A DNA stretch of 64,000 nucleotides from Paenibacillus sp. SZ31. Lineage in GTDB: Bacteria > Bacillota > Bacilli > Paenibacillales > Paenibacillaceae. The notes below the pieces were generated by a model. It was given only the letters and a program-made list of their open reading frames with translations, had not been told where the DNA came from and made no database searches. Made by a program: the position numbers and the translations under genes. Shown here in pieces: positions 53,915 to 62,600 of this stretch (positions within the stretch are counted from its first letter, which is position 1; every line of letters starts with the position of its first letter). Where the stretch lies: the NCBI RefSeq assembly GCF_012912005.1, contig NZ_JABBEA010000011.1, positions 1-64,000 of the forward strand, written 5' to 3'.

Positions 53915-54655
53915 ATGTTACATATTCGCAAATCTATCATGGCTACACTTGCTATTTTACTAATCATTCCACTACTATTGCCGCATTCGGTATCTGCCAA
54001 ATCAGCTACATCGAAGGATAGCGCAAGCAAAGCGAGTTCCAAAATCATATACCTGACGTTTGATGATGGGCCAACCGCTCACACGGGTCAGTTACTGGAT
54101 ATTCTGGATCAATATAATGCGAAGGCAACGTTCTTCATGCTGGGTCCACAGATGGAGCAATTTCAGAAGGCTACCAAACGCATCGTAGCTGACGGGCATG
54201 GATTGGGTCTGCATGGTGTGACTCACGTTCCAAGTAAATTCTATAAATCTGCCTACAGCGGATTGAAAGAGATGCAACAGGCCAATGTGAGTCTGAACAA
54301 GGTTGCCGGAGTTAAAACAAGTCTCGTTCGTACGCCATACGGTAGTAAACCATACCTCAAGCCGGCATTCCGCAATGTGTTGCTGGGTCAGGGTGGATTC
54401 CATCTGTGGGATTGGAATGTGGATTCGGAAGATTGGAAATACAAGAAGGATCACCAGAAAGTCTATAACAGTGTTATGAAGCAGATTCACAATGTACAAA
54501 AGAGTGGAACAACGCCTGTTGTGCTTATGCACGACCAGGAAGCGACGTTGAAAGTCCTGCCACAAGTGTTGAAAACATTGAAGGCAGAAGGGTATCGTTT
54601 TGAAGTATTAAACAAGAAAGTACAGCCGGTTAACTTCTGGAATGACAAGCGTTAA
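53915..54655 (+). CDS. Secreted polysaccharide deacetylase (NodB family)
   Basis: The 246-residue product has a signal peptide (cleavage near VSAK) and a NodB domain with all five motifs: TFDDGP (catalytic base and metal Asp), HGVTH (metal His pair), RTPYG, DWNVDSEDW and VLMHD. It removes acetyl groups from peptidoglycan or related glycans at the wall. ATG at 53915 follows AAGGGAG; a longer frame from 53855 lacks a site. The next gene, a lipoprotein, starts 78 bp later on the same strand. Confidence 0.9.
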   Translation: MLHIRKSIMATLAILLIIPLLLPHSVSAKSATSKDSASKASSKIIYLTFDDGPTAHTGQLLDILDQYNAKATFFMLGPQMEQFQKATKRIVADGHGLGLHGVTHVPSKFYKSAYSGLKEMQQANVSLNKVAGVKTSLVRTPYGSKPYLKPAFRNVLLGQGGFHLWDWNVDSEDWKYKKDHQKVYNSVMKQIHNVQKSGTTPVVLMHDQEATLKVLPQVLKTLKAEGYRFEVLNKKVQPVNFWNDKR

Positions 54656-54733
54656 TCTTTTTAATTTTCCAATTCAATCAGTCGATAGAAAGACCCAGAC
54701 TACAGATTGGCTACAACCAAGGAGGTACACATC

Positions 54734-55645
54734 ATGAAGAAACAACCATTGTGGATCACCATTCCGGTAACGACAGCCTTGTTACTCGCTCTAGCAGGGT
54801 GTGGCGAACCGGATTCGAATAATGCATCATCAGATAATGGCTCTTCTCCAACAACGACAGTGGGTGAACAGACCCAGACCGGAAGCGGTGGTGCTGATTT
54901 TTCTAACGAAAATGAAGGGGGAAGCAAAGAAAACACGAGCACAACAGATGGTGAAGAAACATCAGGATCTAAGGCGAATGACAACCAAGCTACCAATGGT
55001 CAGGTGGGTGTGAATGAGGTAATCCAGCAAGTTCGTAACCAGTTGACGATGAAGAATGTATCTTTACCCACATCTTTTACGTTAGAGAAGGGCGAATATT
55101 TGGGTGCGGTAATACCGTCCAACACTGCTGATGCATTTAAGGTGAACTTTTACGCTACCACTCAGTCTGTTGCCATTAATGATCAATCTTTAACTGCATC
55201 CGACAGTAAGATACCTGTACTAGCTTCCTATGAAGTGAAGACCTACAAGGACCCGAATCAGACAGAAATTTTCCCTGAGACGGACCTGAAAGATATTCGA
55301 ACAGACATGGCTGTGGATCTGGGACATGGGATTAAAGGCATGAGTGAAGGTGCGGCAGGCAGTAAATATCTGACTTGGCAAGAAGGAAGATGGACATTAC
55401 AGATTCGCTCGGTTTCCGAAGATAAAATGAATAATCCAGGTATTGCGAAGAAAATAGTGGAGTATCTGGAGTCACATACATTGCCTGTACCGAAAGATAA
55501 AGGGTATATCAACGTGGAATACCCAAGTGGAGGAAAGTCTGTTCGTGTAACGATCTCATGGCAGGACGGTCATCAAATTCACCAGCTCAAGACCGATCAA
55601 GTGCCACTAGAAGCCCTTGGTATGGCTGTATCTGTGAAATCTTGA
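54734..55645 (+). CDS. Lipoprotein of unknown function
   Basis: The 303-residue product has a lipoprotein signal with lipobox LAGC (Cys23), a Ser/Thr/Asn/Gly-rich linker to about residue 95, and a folded domain (NEVIQQVRNQLTMKNVSLPTSF; GHGIKGMSEGAAGSKYLTWQEGRWTLQI; LESHTLPVPKDKGYINV). ATG at 54734 follows AAGGAGGT. I do not recognise the family. It may share a transcript with the deacetylase and end at the terminator downstream. Confidence 0.75.
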   Translation: MKKQPLWITIPVTTALLLALAGCGEPDSNNASSDNGSSPTTTVGEQTQTGSGGADFSNENEGGSKENTSTTDGEETSGSKANDNQATNGQVGVNEVIQQVRNQLTMKNVSLPTSFTLEKGEYLGAVIPSNTADAFKVNFYATTQSVAINDQSLTASDSKIPVLASYEVKTYKDPNQTEIFPETDLKDIRTDMAVDLGHGIKGMSEGAAGSKYLTWQEGRWTLQIRSVSEDKMNNPGIAKKIVEYLESHTLPVPKDKGYINVEYPSGGKSVRVTISWQDGHQIHQLKTDQVPLEALGMAVSVKS

Positions 55646-55706
55646 GCATCTCATTGATATTCTGAAATATACAAGAAGTGAATATCAGATTATTATAATA
55701 AACATA

Positions 55707-55747
55707 AAAAGCTTGGCCCAAGAAGTGTTTTCCTGGGCCAAGCTTTT
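55707..55747. terminator. Bidirectional terminator
   Basis: AAAAGCTTGGCCCA is perfectly repeated in inverse with a short loop between the lipoprotein gene and desR. Confidence 0.9.
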
Positions 55748-55827
55748 ATTTCGAGCATGTTATTACGACTGACTTGTGCAGCCGAGCTACATGCTTATTT
55801 ATGTTTCAATGGGTTAAAGCGGTACTT

Positions 55828-56427
55828 TCATTTGAACCACCCTTTTTCCTTGGAACGCGTGATGGCTTCAATGCGGTTACTGGCATTTAACTTGTTGAGA
55901 ATGATGGAGATGTAGTTACGCACCGTACCCGTTGTGATGAACAGATGTCCGGCAATTTCCTTTGTGTTCTTCCCGTCTGCCATGAGGCCGAGTACGGCGT
56001 TCTCCCGTTCAGTCAGCGGATTCTCTTCGACATAAGCCTCATCGACCAAGTCGGGAGCGAAGATGCGTCTGCCATTCATGACTTGGCGGATCGCCTCGGC
56101 AAGTTCTTCAATAGGACTGTCTTTAAGCAGGTAGCCACGGACACCACCCTTCAGGGCACGTTCAAAATAACCGGTCCGGGCAAAAGTGGTCAGAATAATG
56201 ACCTTGCAGCTCATTCCTTTGAGTTCTTCTGCCGCTTCGAGGCCGCTCTTCACGGGCATTTCTATATCCATCAGACAGATGTCGGGTGTAAGCTCTTGGA
56301 CAAGGGAAAGGGCTTCCTGGCCATTGCTGGCACGTCCGACAACTTCCATATCTTCCTCCAGATTAAGCAGGGAAGACAAGGCACCGAGCATCATGCGCTG
56401 ATCTTCTGCGATTACAATTCTAATCAT
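55828..56427 (-). CDS. desR: DesR-like response regulator
   Basis: The 199-residue product is a NarL/LuxR-type regulator: receiver domain with the phosphorylated Asp in ICLMDIEMPVKSG, and a C-terminal helix-turn-helix (LTEREN...NTKEIAGHLFITTGTVRNYISIIL). Its start overlaps the desK stop by four bases. Next to a DesK-type kinase and a Des desaturase in the same order as in Bacillus subtilis, it should activate des when membranes lose fluidity in the cold. Confidence 0.9.
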   Translation of the reverse strand: MIRIVIAEDQRMMLGALSSLLNLEEDMEVVGRASNGQEALSLVQELTPDICLMDIEMPVKSGLEAAEELKGMSCKVIILTTFARTGYFERALKGGVRGYLLKDSPIEELAEAIRQVMNGRRIFAPDLVDEAYVEENPLTERENAVLGLMADGKNTKEIAGHLFITTGTVRNYISIILNKLNASNRIEAITRSKEKGWFK

Positions 56428-57560
56428 GATTCTGCCTCCTTTATCGGTTTGCGGACGAGCTTGGGAACATGAATAATGATGGCTGTACCCTCGATGTTTG
56501 TATTAGATCGAATATCCAGACAACCATTGACGAATTCAAGTCGTTCTTTCATTCCCAAGATTCCCGTTCCACGTCGTTCTTGTTTACGAGTTCGTTCTAT
56601 CCCAACGCCATTATCCTGTACAGTTAGGACATTATCGGCGGGTGTCTCTTCAATTATGATGGTACATGTTGTTGCCTGACTGTGTTTAACGACATTGGTG
56701 ACGGCTTCTTTCAAACACATGCCGAGCACATTTTCATTCAATTGTGACGTGTCTTGCAGCTTAGGATTGCCTTCCAGCGCAAATTCAATCGAAGCGGCCT
56801 TCAGAATCTGCTCCGCTCGGAACAGTTCATCGACCAATTGCGTACCACGCATGGTCGTTACCATTTCGCGTACTTCCTTCAGAGCTGTGCTTGCCGTTTG
56901 TCTGAGGTCGTTCAATTCGATCTCGGCTTGATCGGGATTACTGCGGAGCAGCCGCTTTGCGAGATCGGTTTTGAGCCCGATTAGAGAGAGTTTCTGTCCA
57001 AGCGTATCGTGCAGGTCACGAGCAATACGTTGACGTTCTTCCATTTTTACGAGATCATCGAGTCGTTTGTTGGCATTCTCCAATTGGCCTTCCAATTGCT
57101 CAGTCTTATTTTTATTATACGTACTGATTGGAAGCAGGATGGACGCCATTAAGCTGATGAATACAAACGGGAACTGACTCACGAGCAATGAACTCTGATT
57201 GATAAAACCATAATTAATGGTTAGGAAGCTGGCTCCCAAATTCACCGAATAGAGGGTGAAGAAACCGGCTTTATTTTTAATATTGCCAATAAAAAAAGCA
57301 AGAAACAATGAGAAATAGGCATAATCATAGGCGATCGTCATCGTAATGGATATCGCAATGAGCAGTCCAATCCACATGTACACTTGCCAACCCTTGGTGA
57401 TGAAGGCGAGCAAATAACAGACGAAAAAGACGAGAATGATTACAATGCCAGTTACCATTGTCCATAATTTGGAATATTGTGAAATGTAATAGAAGGGCAG
57501 GATGAAAAAGACAAGCCATACATAAGGGTTCAACCCTGTATTTTTATAAAAAATCTGCAT
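56424..57560 (-). CDS. desK: DesK-like sensor histidine kinase
   Basis: The product has four or five N-terminal membrane helices (NPYVWLVFFILPFYYI onward), a coiled-coil dimerisation segment, the HisKA_3 box with phosphorylated His (ERQRIARDLHDTLGQKLSLIG) and an HATPase domain (CLKEAVTNVVKHS; DNGVGI; GTGILGMKERLEFVNG). DesK senses membrane thickness. The start is unclear: a TTG at 57590 overlaps the AGGAGG site, an ATT at 57572 is best spaced, and the ATG at 57560 is about 19 bases away but matches where I recall Bacillus DesK beginning. Confidence 0.85.
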   Translation of the reverse strand: MQIFYKNTGLNPYVWLVFFILPFYYISQYSKLWTMVTGIVIILVFFVCYLLAFITKGWQVYMWIGLLIAISITMTIAYDYAYFSLFLAFFIGNIKNKAGFFTLYSVNLGASFLTINYGFINQSSLLVSQFPFVFISLMASILLPISTYNKNKTEQLEGQLENANKRLDDLVKMEERQRIARDLHDTLGQKLSLIGLKTDLAKRLLRSNPDQAEIELNDLRQTASTALKEVREMVTTMRGTQLVDELFRAEQILKAASIEFALEGNPKLQDTSQLNENVLGMCLKEAVTNVVKHSQATTCTIIIEETPADNVLTVQDNGVGIERTRKQERRGTGILGMKERLEFVNGCLDIRSNTNIEGTAIIIHVPKLVRKPIKEAES

Positions 57561-57664
57561 CCACTTTTGAATGGAAATTCTCCTCCTCAACTTGCAATGT
57601 ACTCAAACTTAGCCTGACTGTAGCACGACTTTAGCCTGAATACAAGAAAACGAATCCGACAGAG

Positions 57665-58723
57665 TTAAGGCTTCTCTGTCAGACCCGCTGGATTGGTTAC
57701 TCGGATAGGCGGTTGAACATACGGCTTGCGGGATAAGCTTTTGAGCTGTCTGAAACTAATAAATTGTTTGGAATCTTCGTCCCATAAGCGGAAGCGCAGG
57801 GCAACCAGACTGGAACGTAGTGTAATAGTCGTTGCTTTTTGCAAAGGCGGTGTTGCATTATGTGCCTCTTCCAGGAAATAGTTCGGTACACGCGGGCTCA
57901 AGTGATGAACATGATGGAACCCGATGTTACCACTGATCCATTGCAATAATTTTGGCAATTTGTAATAAGAACTGCCTTCAACCGCTGCTTTTACATAACT
58001 CCATTCATCTTCATGTTCAAAGTATGTTTCTTCAAACTGATGCTGAACGTAGAACAACCAAATTCCGAAGAAACCGGAGAAGAAGAATATAGGTGCTTGC
58101 ACCATAACAAAAGCTTGCCAGCCAACTAACCAACACATGGCAGCATATAGCGCAACGATCAATACGGTAGTCAAATGAGTATTAATACGTTCTTTACGTC
58201 TTGCACCTTTGCGGTTAAAGCGATACGCGAGAAGGAACACATAGATGGGTCCAATACAAAACAATACAAACGGATTACGATAAATGCGGTAGAACATACG
58301 ACCCCAAAAGGAAGCTTCTTTGTATTCGTCAACGGTCATAACCCAGATATCGCCTACACCACGTTTGTCGAGATTACTGCTGGTTGCGTGATGGATGGAA
58401 TGCTCGGCTTTCCATTGTTGATAAGGTGTTACGGTTAATACACCTGTAATGGTACCGAGAATATCGTTGGCACGTTTGCTTTTAAAGAATGAACCATGAC
58501 AGCAGTCATGGAAGATAATGAATGTCCGTAGTACAAATCCGGATGCCACCAGGGCAATCGGGAAGGTAAGCCAGTAGGAAACCGATAAGCTAAAGTAAGC
58601 TGCAGCCCATAGCAAGAAGAGCGGGAGCAATGTATTGATTAACTGTCGGATACTTAATCTAAGATCATTTTTTTCGTAAGGGGTGACTTCTTTTTTTAGC
58701 GCCATTTCTTTGTTTCTGCTCAT
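57665..58723 (-). CDS. des: Membrane fatty-acid desaturase
   Basis: The 352-residue product is a membrane di-iron desaturase with the three histidine boxes HDCCH, HSIHH and HHVHH and two pairs of membrane helices. The length equals the one I recall for Bacillus subtilis Des, a delta-5 acyl-lipid desaturase. ATG at 58723 with AAGGAGG upstream. First gene of des-desK-desR. The upstream palindrome is the probable DesR site. Confidence 0.9.
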   Translation of the reverse strand: MSRNKEMALKKEVTPYEKNDLRLSIRQLINTLLPLFLLWAAAYFSLSVSYWLTFPIALVASGFVLRTFIIFHDCCHGSFFKSKRANDILGTITGVLTVTPYQQWKAEHSIHHATSSNLDKRGVGDIWVMTVDEYKEASFWGRMFYRIYRNPFVLFCIGPIYVFLLAYRFNRKGARRKERINTHLTTVLIVALYAAMCWLVGWQAFVMVQAPIFFFSGFFGIWLFYVQHQFEETYFEHEDEWSYVKAAVEGSSYYKLPKLLQWISGNIGFHHVHHLSPRVPNYFLEEAHNATPPLQKATTITLRSSLVALRFRLWDEDSKQFISFRQLKSLSRKPYVQPPIRVTNPAGLTEKP

Positions 58724-58830
58724 TGACGTTTGTCCTCCTTCAATCGTTATAGCTGTAGTCAGCTACAACTTGGCGTTTCCCGGTAGAACTTTCCTTTAGG
58801 AAGCGTTTTTATCATTGTAAAACAATACGA

Positions 58831-58846
58831 CCATGACAGTAAGTCA
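58831..58846. promoter_or_regulatory. Imperfect second DesR-like site
   Basis: CCATGACAGTAAGTCA resembles the full palindrome 39 bp away (CCATGACA kept, second half degenerate) and is closer to the des start. In Bacillus subtilis DesR binds two adjacent sites at the des promoter; this pair would fit that, by inference. Confidence 0.5.
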
Positions 58847-58884
58847 CAAACGTCAGCCTTCTATAATGATGAATATCAATGATG

Positions 58885-58906
58885 ACCCATGACATTTGTC
58901 ATGGGT
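58885..58906. promoter_or_regulatory. Palindromic operator, probable DesR site
   Basis: ACCCATGACA and its perfect inverse are separated by TT. TGTCAT/ATGACA half-sites are as expected for DesR. It lies 162 bp upstream of the des start. Confidence 0.65.
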
Positions 58907-59096
58907 GCATGATGGTGAATGGCTTTGCAGAAGTGAAAAGAGAACGGTTTTGTAAATTCCTTTGCACAAATCACGCAACAATTTGTATTATGTATACAAA
59001 TTTTGTTGTGGGCATGGTAAAATCTATCTTTGAGTGATTATGACAACTTATGAGACGGGTCGATTAGGTTGATTTCTGATGGATTGGATGGAATAC

Positions 59097-59939
59097 ATGA
59101 TGAAGAAACGAATTACGGATGTTCTATTTATTATGGCAGGTGCATTTCTGTTTGCACTGGCGGTGAACCTGTTCGTCATCCCGAACGACTTGGCTGAAGG
59201 CGGCGTAACGGGTATCACGATTATTTTGTATTACCTGTTTGAATGGTCTCCTGGACTGATGAACTTGATCCTGAACGGTATTTTGTTAATTGTGGGATAT
59301 CGGTTTCTTGATAAAACGACTACGGTGTATACGATTATTGCGGTCGTATTCAACTCATTGTTCCTGCATCTGACGGAGAACTGGACGATTGCATCGGATG
59401 AACTCTGGATTAACACCATCTTTGCTGGTGTATTTGCCGGTCTTGGTATTGGCTTGATTGTTAGAGTGGGAGGTACAACGGCGGGGACAGTGATCTTGGC
59501 CCGACTTGCCAACAAATATCTGGATTGGAATATCAGTTACGGACTTCTGTTTTTCGATCTGATTGTGGCCTTTTCTTCATACTTCATCATTGGACCACAA
59601 GGGTTAATGTGCACCATTGTCTTGCTGTTTGTCGGAACCAAAACGATGGAGTTCATTATTGAAGGGCTCAATCCGAAAAAAGCCGTTATGATTATCTCTT
59701 CCAAACAGGATGAAATCGCGAAGCAAGTCATTGAGAAGATGGATCGCGGAGTAACCGTCCTGTCCGGTCATGGCTATTACACGAAAAATAAGAAAGAAAT
59801 TCTATACATTGTGATTAGCAAGCAAGAAGTTTCCATGCTGAAGAAGATTGTACGAGCAGAAGACGAGATTGCTTTTATCACCATTCATGATGTGCGTGAT
59901 GTATTCGGTGAGGGATTCATTGAACTCTCCAAAACTTGA
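59097..59939 (+). CDS. YitT-family membrane protein (DUF2179)
   Basis: The product of about 280 residues has five or six membrane helices (ITDVLFIMAGAFLFALAVNLFVIPN; AEGGVTGITIILYYLF; GGTTAGTVILARL) and a C-terminal soluble DUF2179 domain (MIISSKQDEIAKQVIEKMDRGVTVLSGHGYYTKNKKEILYIV). Function unknown. ATG 59097 or 59100 after a GGATGGA site is likely; an ATG at 59079 is possible. Terminator follows. Confidence 0.85.
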   Translation: MMKKRITDVLFIMAGAFLFALAVNLFVIPNDLAEGGVTGITIILYYLFEWSPGLMNLILNGILLIVGYRFLDKTTTVYTIIAVVFNSLFLHLTENWTIASDELWINTIFAGVFAGLGIGLIVRVGGTTAGTVILARLANKYLDWNISYGLLFFDLIVAFSSYFIIGPQGLMCTIVLLFVGTKTMEFIIEGLNPKKAVMIISSKQDEIAKQVIEKMDRGVTVLSGHGYYTKNKKEILYIVISKQEVSMLKKIVRAEDEIAFITIHDVRDVFGEGFIELSKT

Positions 59940-59959
59940 TACACTTATATAGAAGAAAG

Positions 59960-59992
59960 AAGTTGCGGTGAAAGCTCACTGCAACTTTTTTT
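59960..59992 (+). terminator. Terminator after YitT gene
   Basis: AAGTTGCGGTGA pairs with TCACTGCAACTT (one mismatch), followed by a T-run. Confidence 0.85.
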
Positions 59993-60104
59993 GTTGCGAT
60001 GATGTGGGAATATCATGTCATCTATTGGAGCATAAAAAGCTGTACACTCCCAAAAGGCGGTGATATATTGAATTTAATCAATTTGTTAATAAACTTAACT
60101 AACT

Positions 60105-60222
60105 AAGCATTTAGCATAATTTCCAAGAGCGTTTTACAATCAGCAAAATATAGATCGAAACGGTGTTATTCGTCTATATTTTGTACCCGAGAGCGACTTT
60201 AATCGAATTATGCAAAATGCTA
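60105..60222. promoter_or_regulatory. Nested palindromic control region of the ROK operon
   Basis: Outer arms AAGCATTTAGCATAATTT (60105-60122) and, inverted, 60205-60222 match at about 14 of 18 positions. Inner arms AAAATATAGATCGAA (60145-60159) and, inverted, 60169-60182 match with one bulge. Both pairs share the same centre at about 60163. It lies just upstream of the ROK regulator start, so autoregulation is likely; the inner pair could also form an RNA hairpin. Confidence 0.6.
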
Positions 60223-60243
60223 ACTATAAAAGGAGGGGATAAC

Positions 60244-61464
60244 ATGGCTGGCACACCGCAATATATCCGCAATCTGAATGAAAATCTGATAATGGATGCT
60301 CTCATAACGCAGGGCACCATGTCCAGAGCGGATATCAGCCGTCAGACCGGACTTAGTAAACCCACGGTGTCGTCGGCGGTCGAACATCTGATTGATCGTA
60401 ATCTGGTGAAGGAAACGGGGAGAGCTGACAACGCTCAGGGTCGCAAAGCAACGCTCATCCGTTTCAATGAAACGGCTTATTATGTCTGTGGGATAGATCT
60501 CGGAGCAACACGTATTCGGATCGCATTATCCGATCTGAATGGAGAGATCATCGCCTATCGAACGTATCCCATGATAGTCCAAGCAGCCAATGACCGAGCA
60601 GAAGCGACAATGTTGGAGCTGCTTCGAAGCCATATGAATGCATTGCTTGACGAGAATCATCTGAACTGGAATCAGATTCAGTGCATCGGGTTCGGCATAC
60701 CGGGTGTAGTACTGCCTGATTCGGGTCGCATTAATCGTATTGTGGACCCGTTAGCGGGTCTGGAACATGCCTTCTCACTGGAGTCGTTGTCAGGAGCATT
60801 TCCCTGTGAAGTAATCCTGGAGAATGATGTGAATCTTGCGGCGCTGGGGGAGTATAGGACTGGTGCAGCAGCAGGTTGTCCTTTGTTTGTTTTTTTCTCC
60901 ATTGGAACAGGAACCGGCGCTGGCATCATGGTGCATGGTCAACTGCTTCGAGGTCTTGGAGGGTTAACCGGAGAGATTGCCGAGATGCTGATGGAGGATG
61001 GGCGTCGTCTGGAGGAAGTACTGTCAGCCGATGGTCTGATGCAATTGGCGAAACGCTACCTTAATCCACATGATGAACTATTGGAAGTTGCTGATTCGGG
61101 TGTGGATATAAATGCAGATGCAAATGATCTTCGGAGACACCTGACTCCCGAGATGTTGTTTGAAGCTGCACGCAGTGGAGAAGTAGAGGCGTTAGAGATT
61201 CTAAAGCAGTATAGCCAGATGATTGCTTCAGCTTTGCGTCAGATTAGCGTGGTGCTTGCTCCTAATCTGATTGTGCTTGGCGGAGGCATCGGGGGAAACG
61301 GGGATGTGTTGTTACCGTTATTGAGACAGATCATATCTGAGCAATTCCCGGTGCAGCCAGAGTTAATCTGTTCCAAGCTCGGTGAGCAGGCTGTTGTCAC
61401 TGGCGCGGTGCAGGTGGCTGTACAACAAACGATGCTAAATCTGCAAAAGGAAGCCATGGAATAG
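60244..61464 (+). CDS. ROK-family transcriptional repressor
   Basis: The 406-residue product has an N-terminal winged helix (MSRADISRQTGLSKPTVSSAVEHLI, residues about 26-50) and a ROK domain (CGIDLGATRIRIAL; GFGIPGVV; ENDVNLAALGEY; FFSIGTGTGAGI). It resembles XylR/NagC-type sugar repressors, but the usual zinc motif C-x-C-G-x-x-G-C is missing and GEIGH reads GEIAE. ATG at 60244 follows AAAGGAGG; an upstream frame lacks a site. First of a same-strand cluster with a ROK kinase and an MFS transporter. Confidence 0.9.
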   Translation: MAGTPQYIRNLNENLIMDALITQGTMSRADISRQTGLSKPTVSSAVEHLIDRNLVKETGRADNAQGRKATLIRFNETAYYVCGIDLGATRIRIALSDLNGEIIAYRTYPMIVQAANDRAEATMLELLRSHMNALLDENHLNWNQIQCIGFGIPGVVLPDSGRINRIVDPLAGLEHAFSLESLSGAFPCEVILENDVNLAALGEYRTGAAAGCPLFVFFSIGTGTGAGIMVHGQLLRGLGGLTGEIAEMLMEDGRRLEEVLSADGLMQLAKRYLNPHDELLEVADSGVDINADANDLRRHLTPEMLFEAARSGEVEALEILKQYSQMIASALRQISVVLAPNLIVLGGGIGGNGDVLLPLLRQIISEQFPVQPELICSKLGEQAVVTGAVQVAVQQTMLNLQKEAME

Positions 61465-61498
61465 ATATTGGATTTACACATGTAAGGAGGGAAACGGG

Positions 61499-62557
61499 AT
61501 GACAGAATCCGTGAAAAATGTAAGTAATGATCGCCAGTCTAATCAGGTTGGTACGGTTGGAGGTGATCCATCCGGCTGGATTGCAGGTATTGACATTGGA
61601 GGCACCAAAACATTAATGCTCTTGTCATCACAACAGGCTGGAAGTGAAGTTCATGAACGTCGCTTGCCTACGCTTGCCAGTGATCAGCCGGATGAGTTCT
61701 TCCAATGGTTATTCGCTGAATTGGAGACGTTCTGCCGTGAAGTTGGATGCAGTCTGGATCAACTTAAAGGTGCAGGCTTGGGATTCCCTGGTGTGATTCT
61801 GCAAGATGAGGGAATACTGCGAAGTGCTCCGGCTTTTCAGTGGCCTGAGCAAGATATTCGCCCTATTATTGCGAAGTATTACAGCGGGAATATCATGTTG
61901 GATAATGATGTGAATATGGCTGCAATGGGAGAATATGATCAAGGGGCAGCACAGGGACATCAACACTGTGTCATGGTCACGGTTGGAACAGGCATTGGTT
62001 CTGCTCTTATCCTGAATGGAAAGCTGTATAGCGGTCAGAATGGAGCAGCAGGCGAGATTGGGCATTTCATTGCCGGAGACGAAGGGATTCATTCCGGTTA
62101 CGTTGCGGATGCGGATTCCTTTGGTGTATTCGAGCAAGCGACTTCAGGTACGGGAATTACCGAACAGGCGAGGCGTTATTTTGCAGATGGAAAAGGAAGT
62201 GACGTATCCCTGATCATGAGTCTGGCAGGGGAGAAAGTGGAACAGGTCGAAGCCAGACATGTATTCAAAGCAGCCGAATCAGGTGATATTGCTGCACTGG
62301 AGATCCTGGAGCTGCCCATGCGTTATATGGCACGAGGCCTAGCCAATATTATAGCTTTACTTAATCCTTCCATAATTGTGATCGGTGGTGGCGTGGCAGC
62401 ATCCAACCCATCCTATTATCTAAATGAAGTACGTAAACGCCTTAAACGATATACGGTTCTGCCTGCGCGTTTAGCTATAGCTGAACTGGGGAACCAAGCA
62501 GGCGCCATCGGGGCATTGGCTGCAATCAGGTCAAGTCTAGTACGGACGTATCAATAG
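61499..62557 (+). CDS. ROK-family sugar kinase-like protein
   Basis: The 352-residue product lacks a DNA-binding domain and has the kinase core: phosphate loop AGIDIGGTKTLML, GLGFPGVI, catalytic Asp in LDNDVNMAAMGEY, VTVGTGIGSALI, GEIGHF, and the C-terminal IVIGGGVAAS. The zinc-binding C-x-C-G-x-x-G-C motif of most bacterial ROK kinases is replaced by sequence without cysteines. It should phosphorylate a hexose or amino sugar from the adjacent transporter. ATG at 61499 follows GGAGGG. Confidence 0.85.
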   Translation: MTESVKNVSNDRQSNQVGTVGGDPSGWIAGIDIGGTKTLMLLSSQQAGSEVHERRLPTLASDQPDEFFQWLFAELETFCREVGCSLDQLKGAGLGFPGVILQDEGILRSAPAFQWPEQDIRPIIAKYYSGNIMLDNDVNMAAMGEYDQGAAQGHQHCVMVTVGTGIGSALILNGKLYSGQNGAAGEIGHFIAGDEGIHSGYVADADSFGVFEQATSGTGITEQARRYFADGKGSDVSLIMSLAGEKVEQVEARHVFKAAESGDIAALEILELPMRYMARGLANIIALLNPSIIVIGGGVAASNPSYYLNEVRKRLKRYTVLPARLAIAELGNQAGAIGALAAIRSSLVRTYQ

Positions 62558-62600
62558 AGAATAGGCGAAGCGACTACAGAATTAAAGGATGGAGATCCGG

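Larger units (their letters stand above)
58724..59096. other. Divergent control region of des and the YitT gene
   Basis: No gene. It holds a 22-bp palindrome and an imperfect copy of it (listed separately), and AT-rich promoter sequence. Confidence 0.6.
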
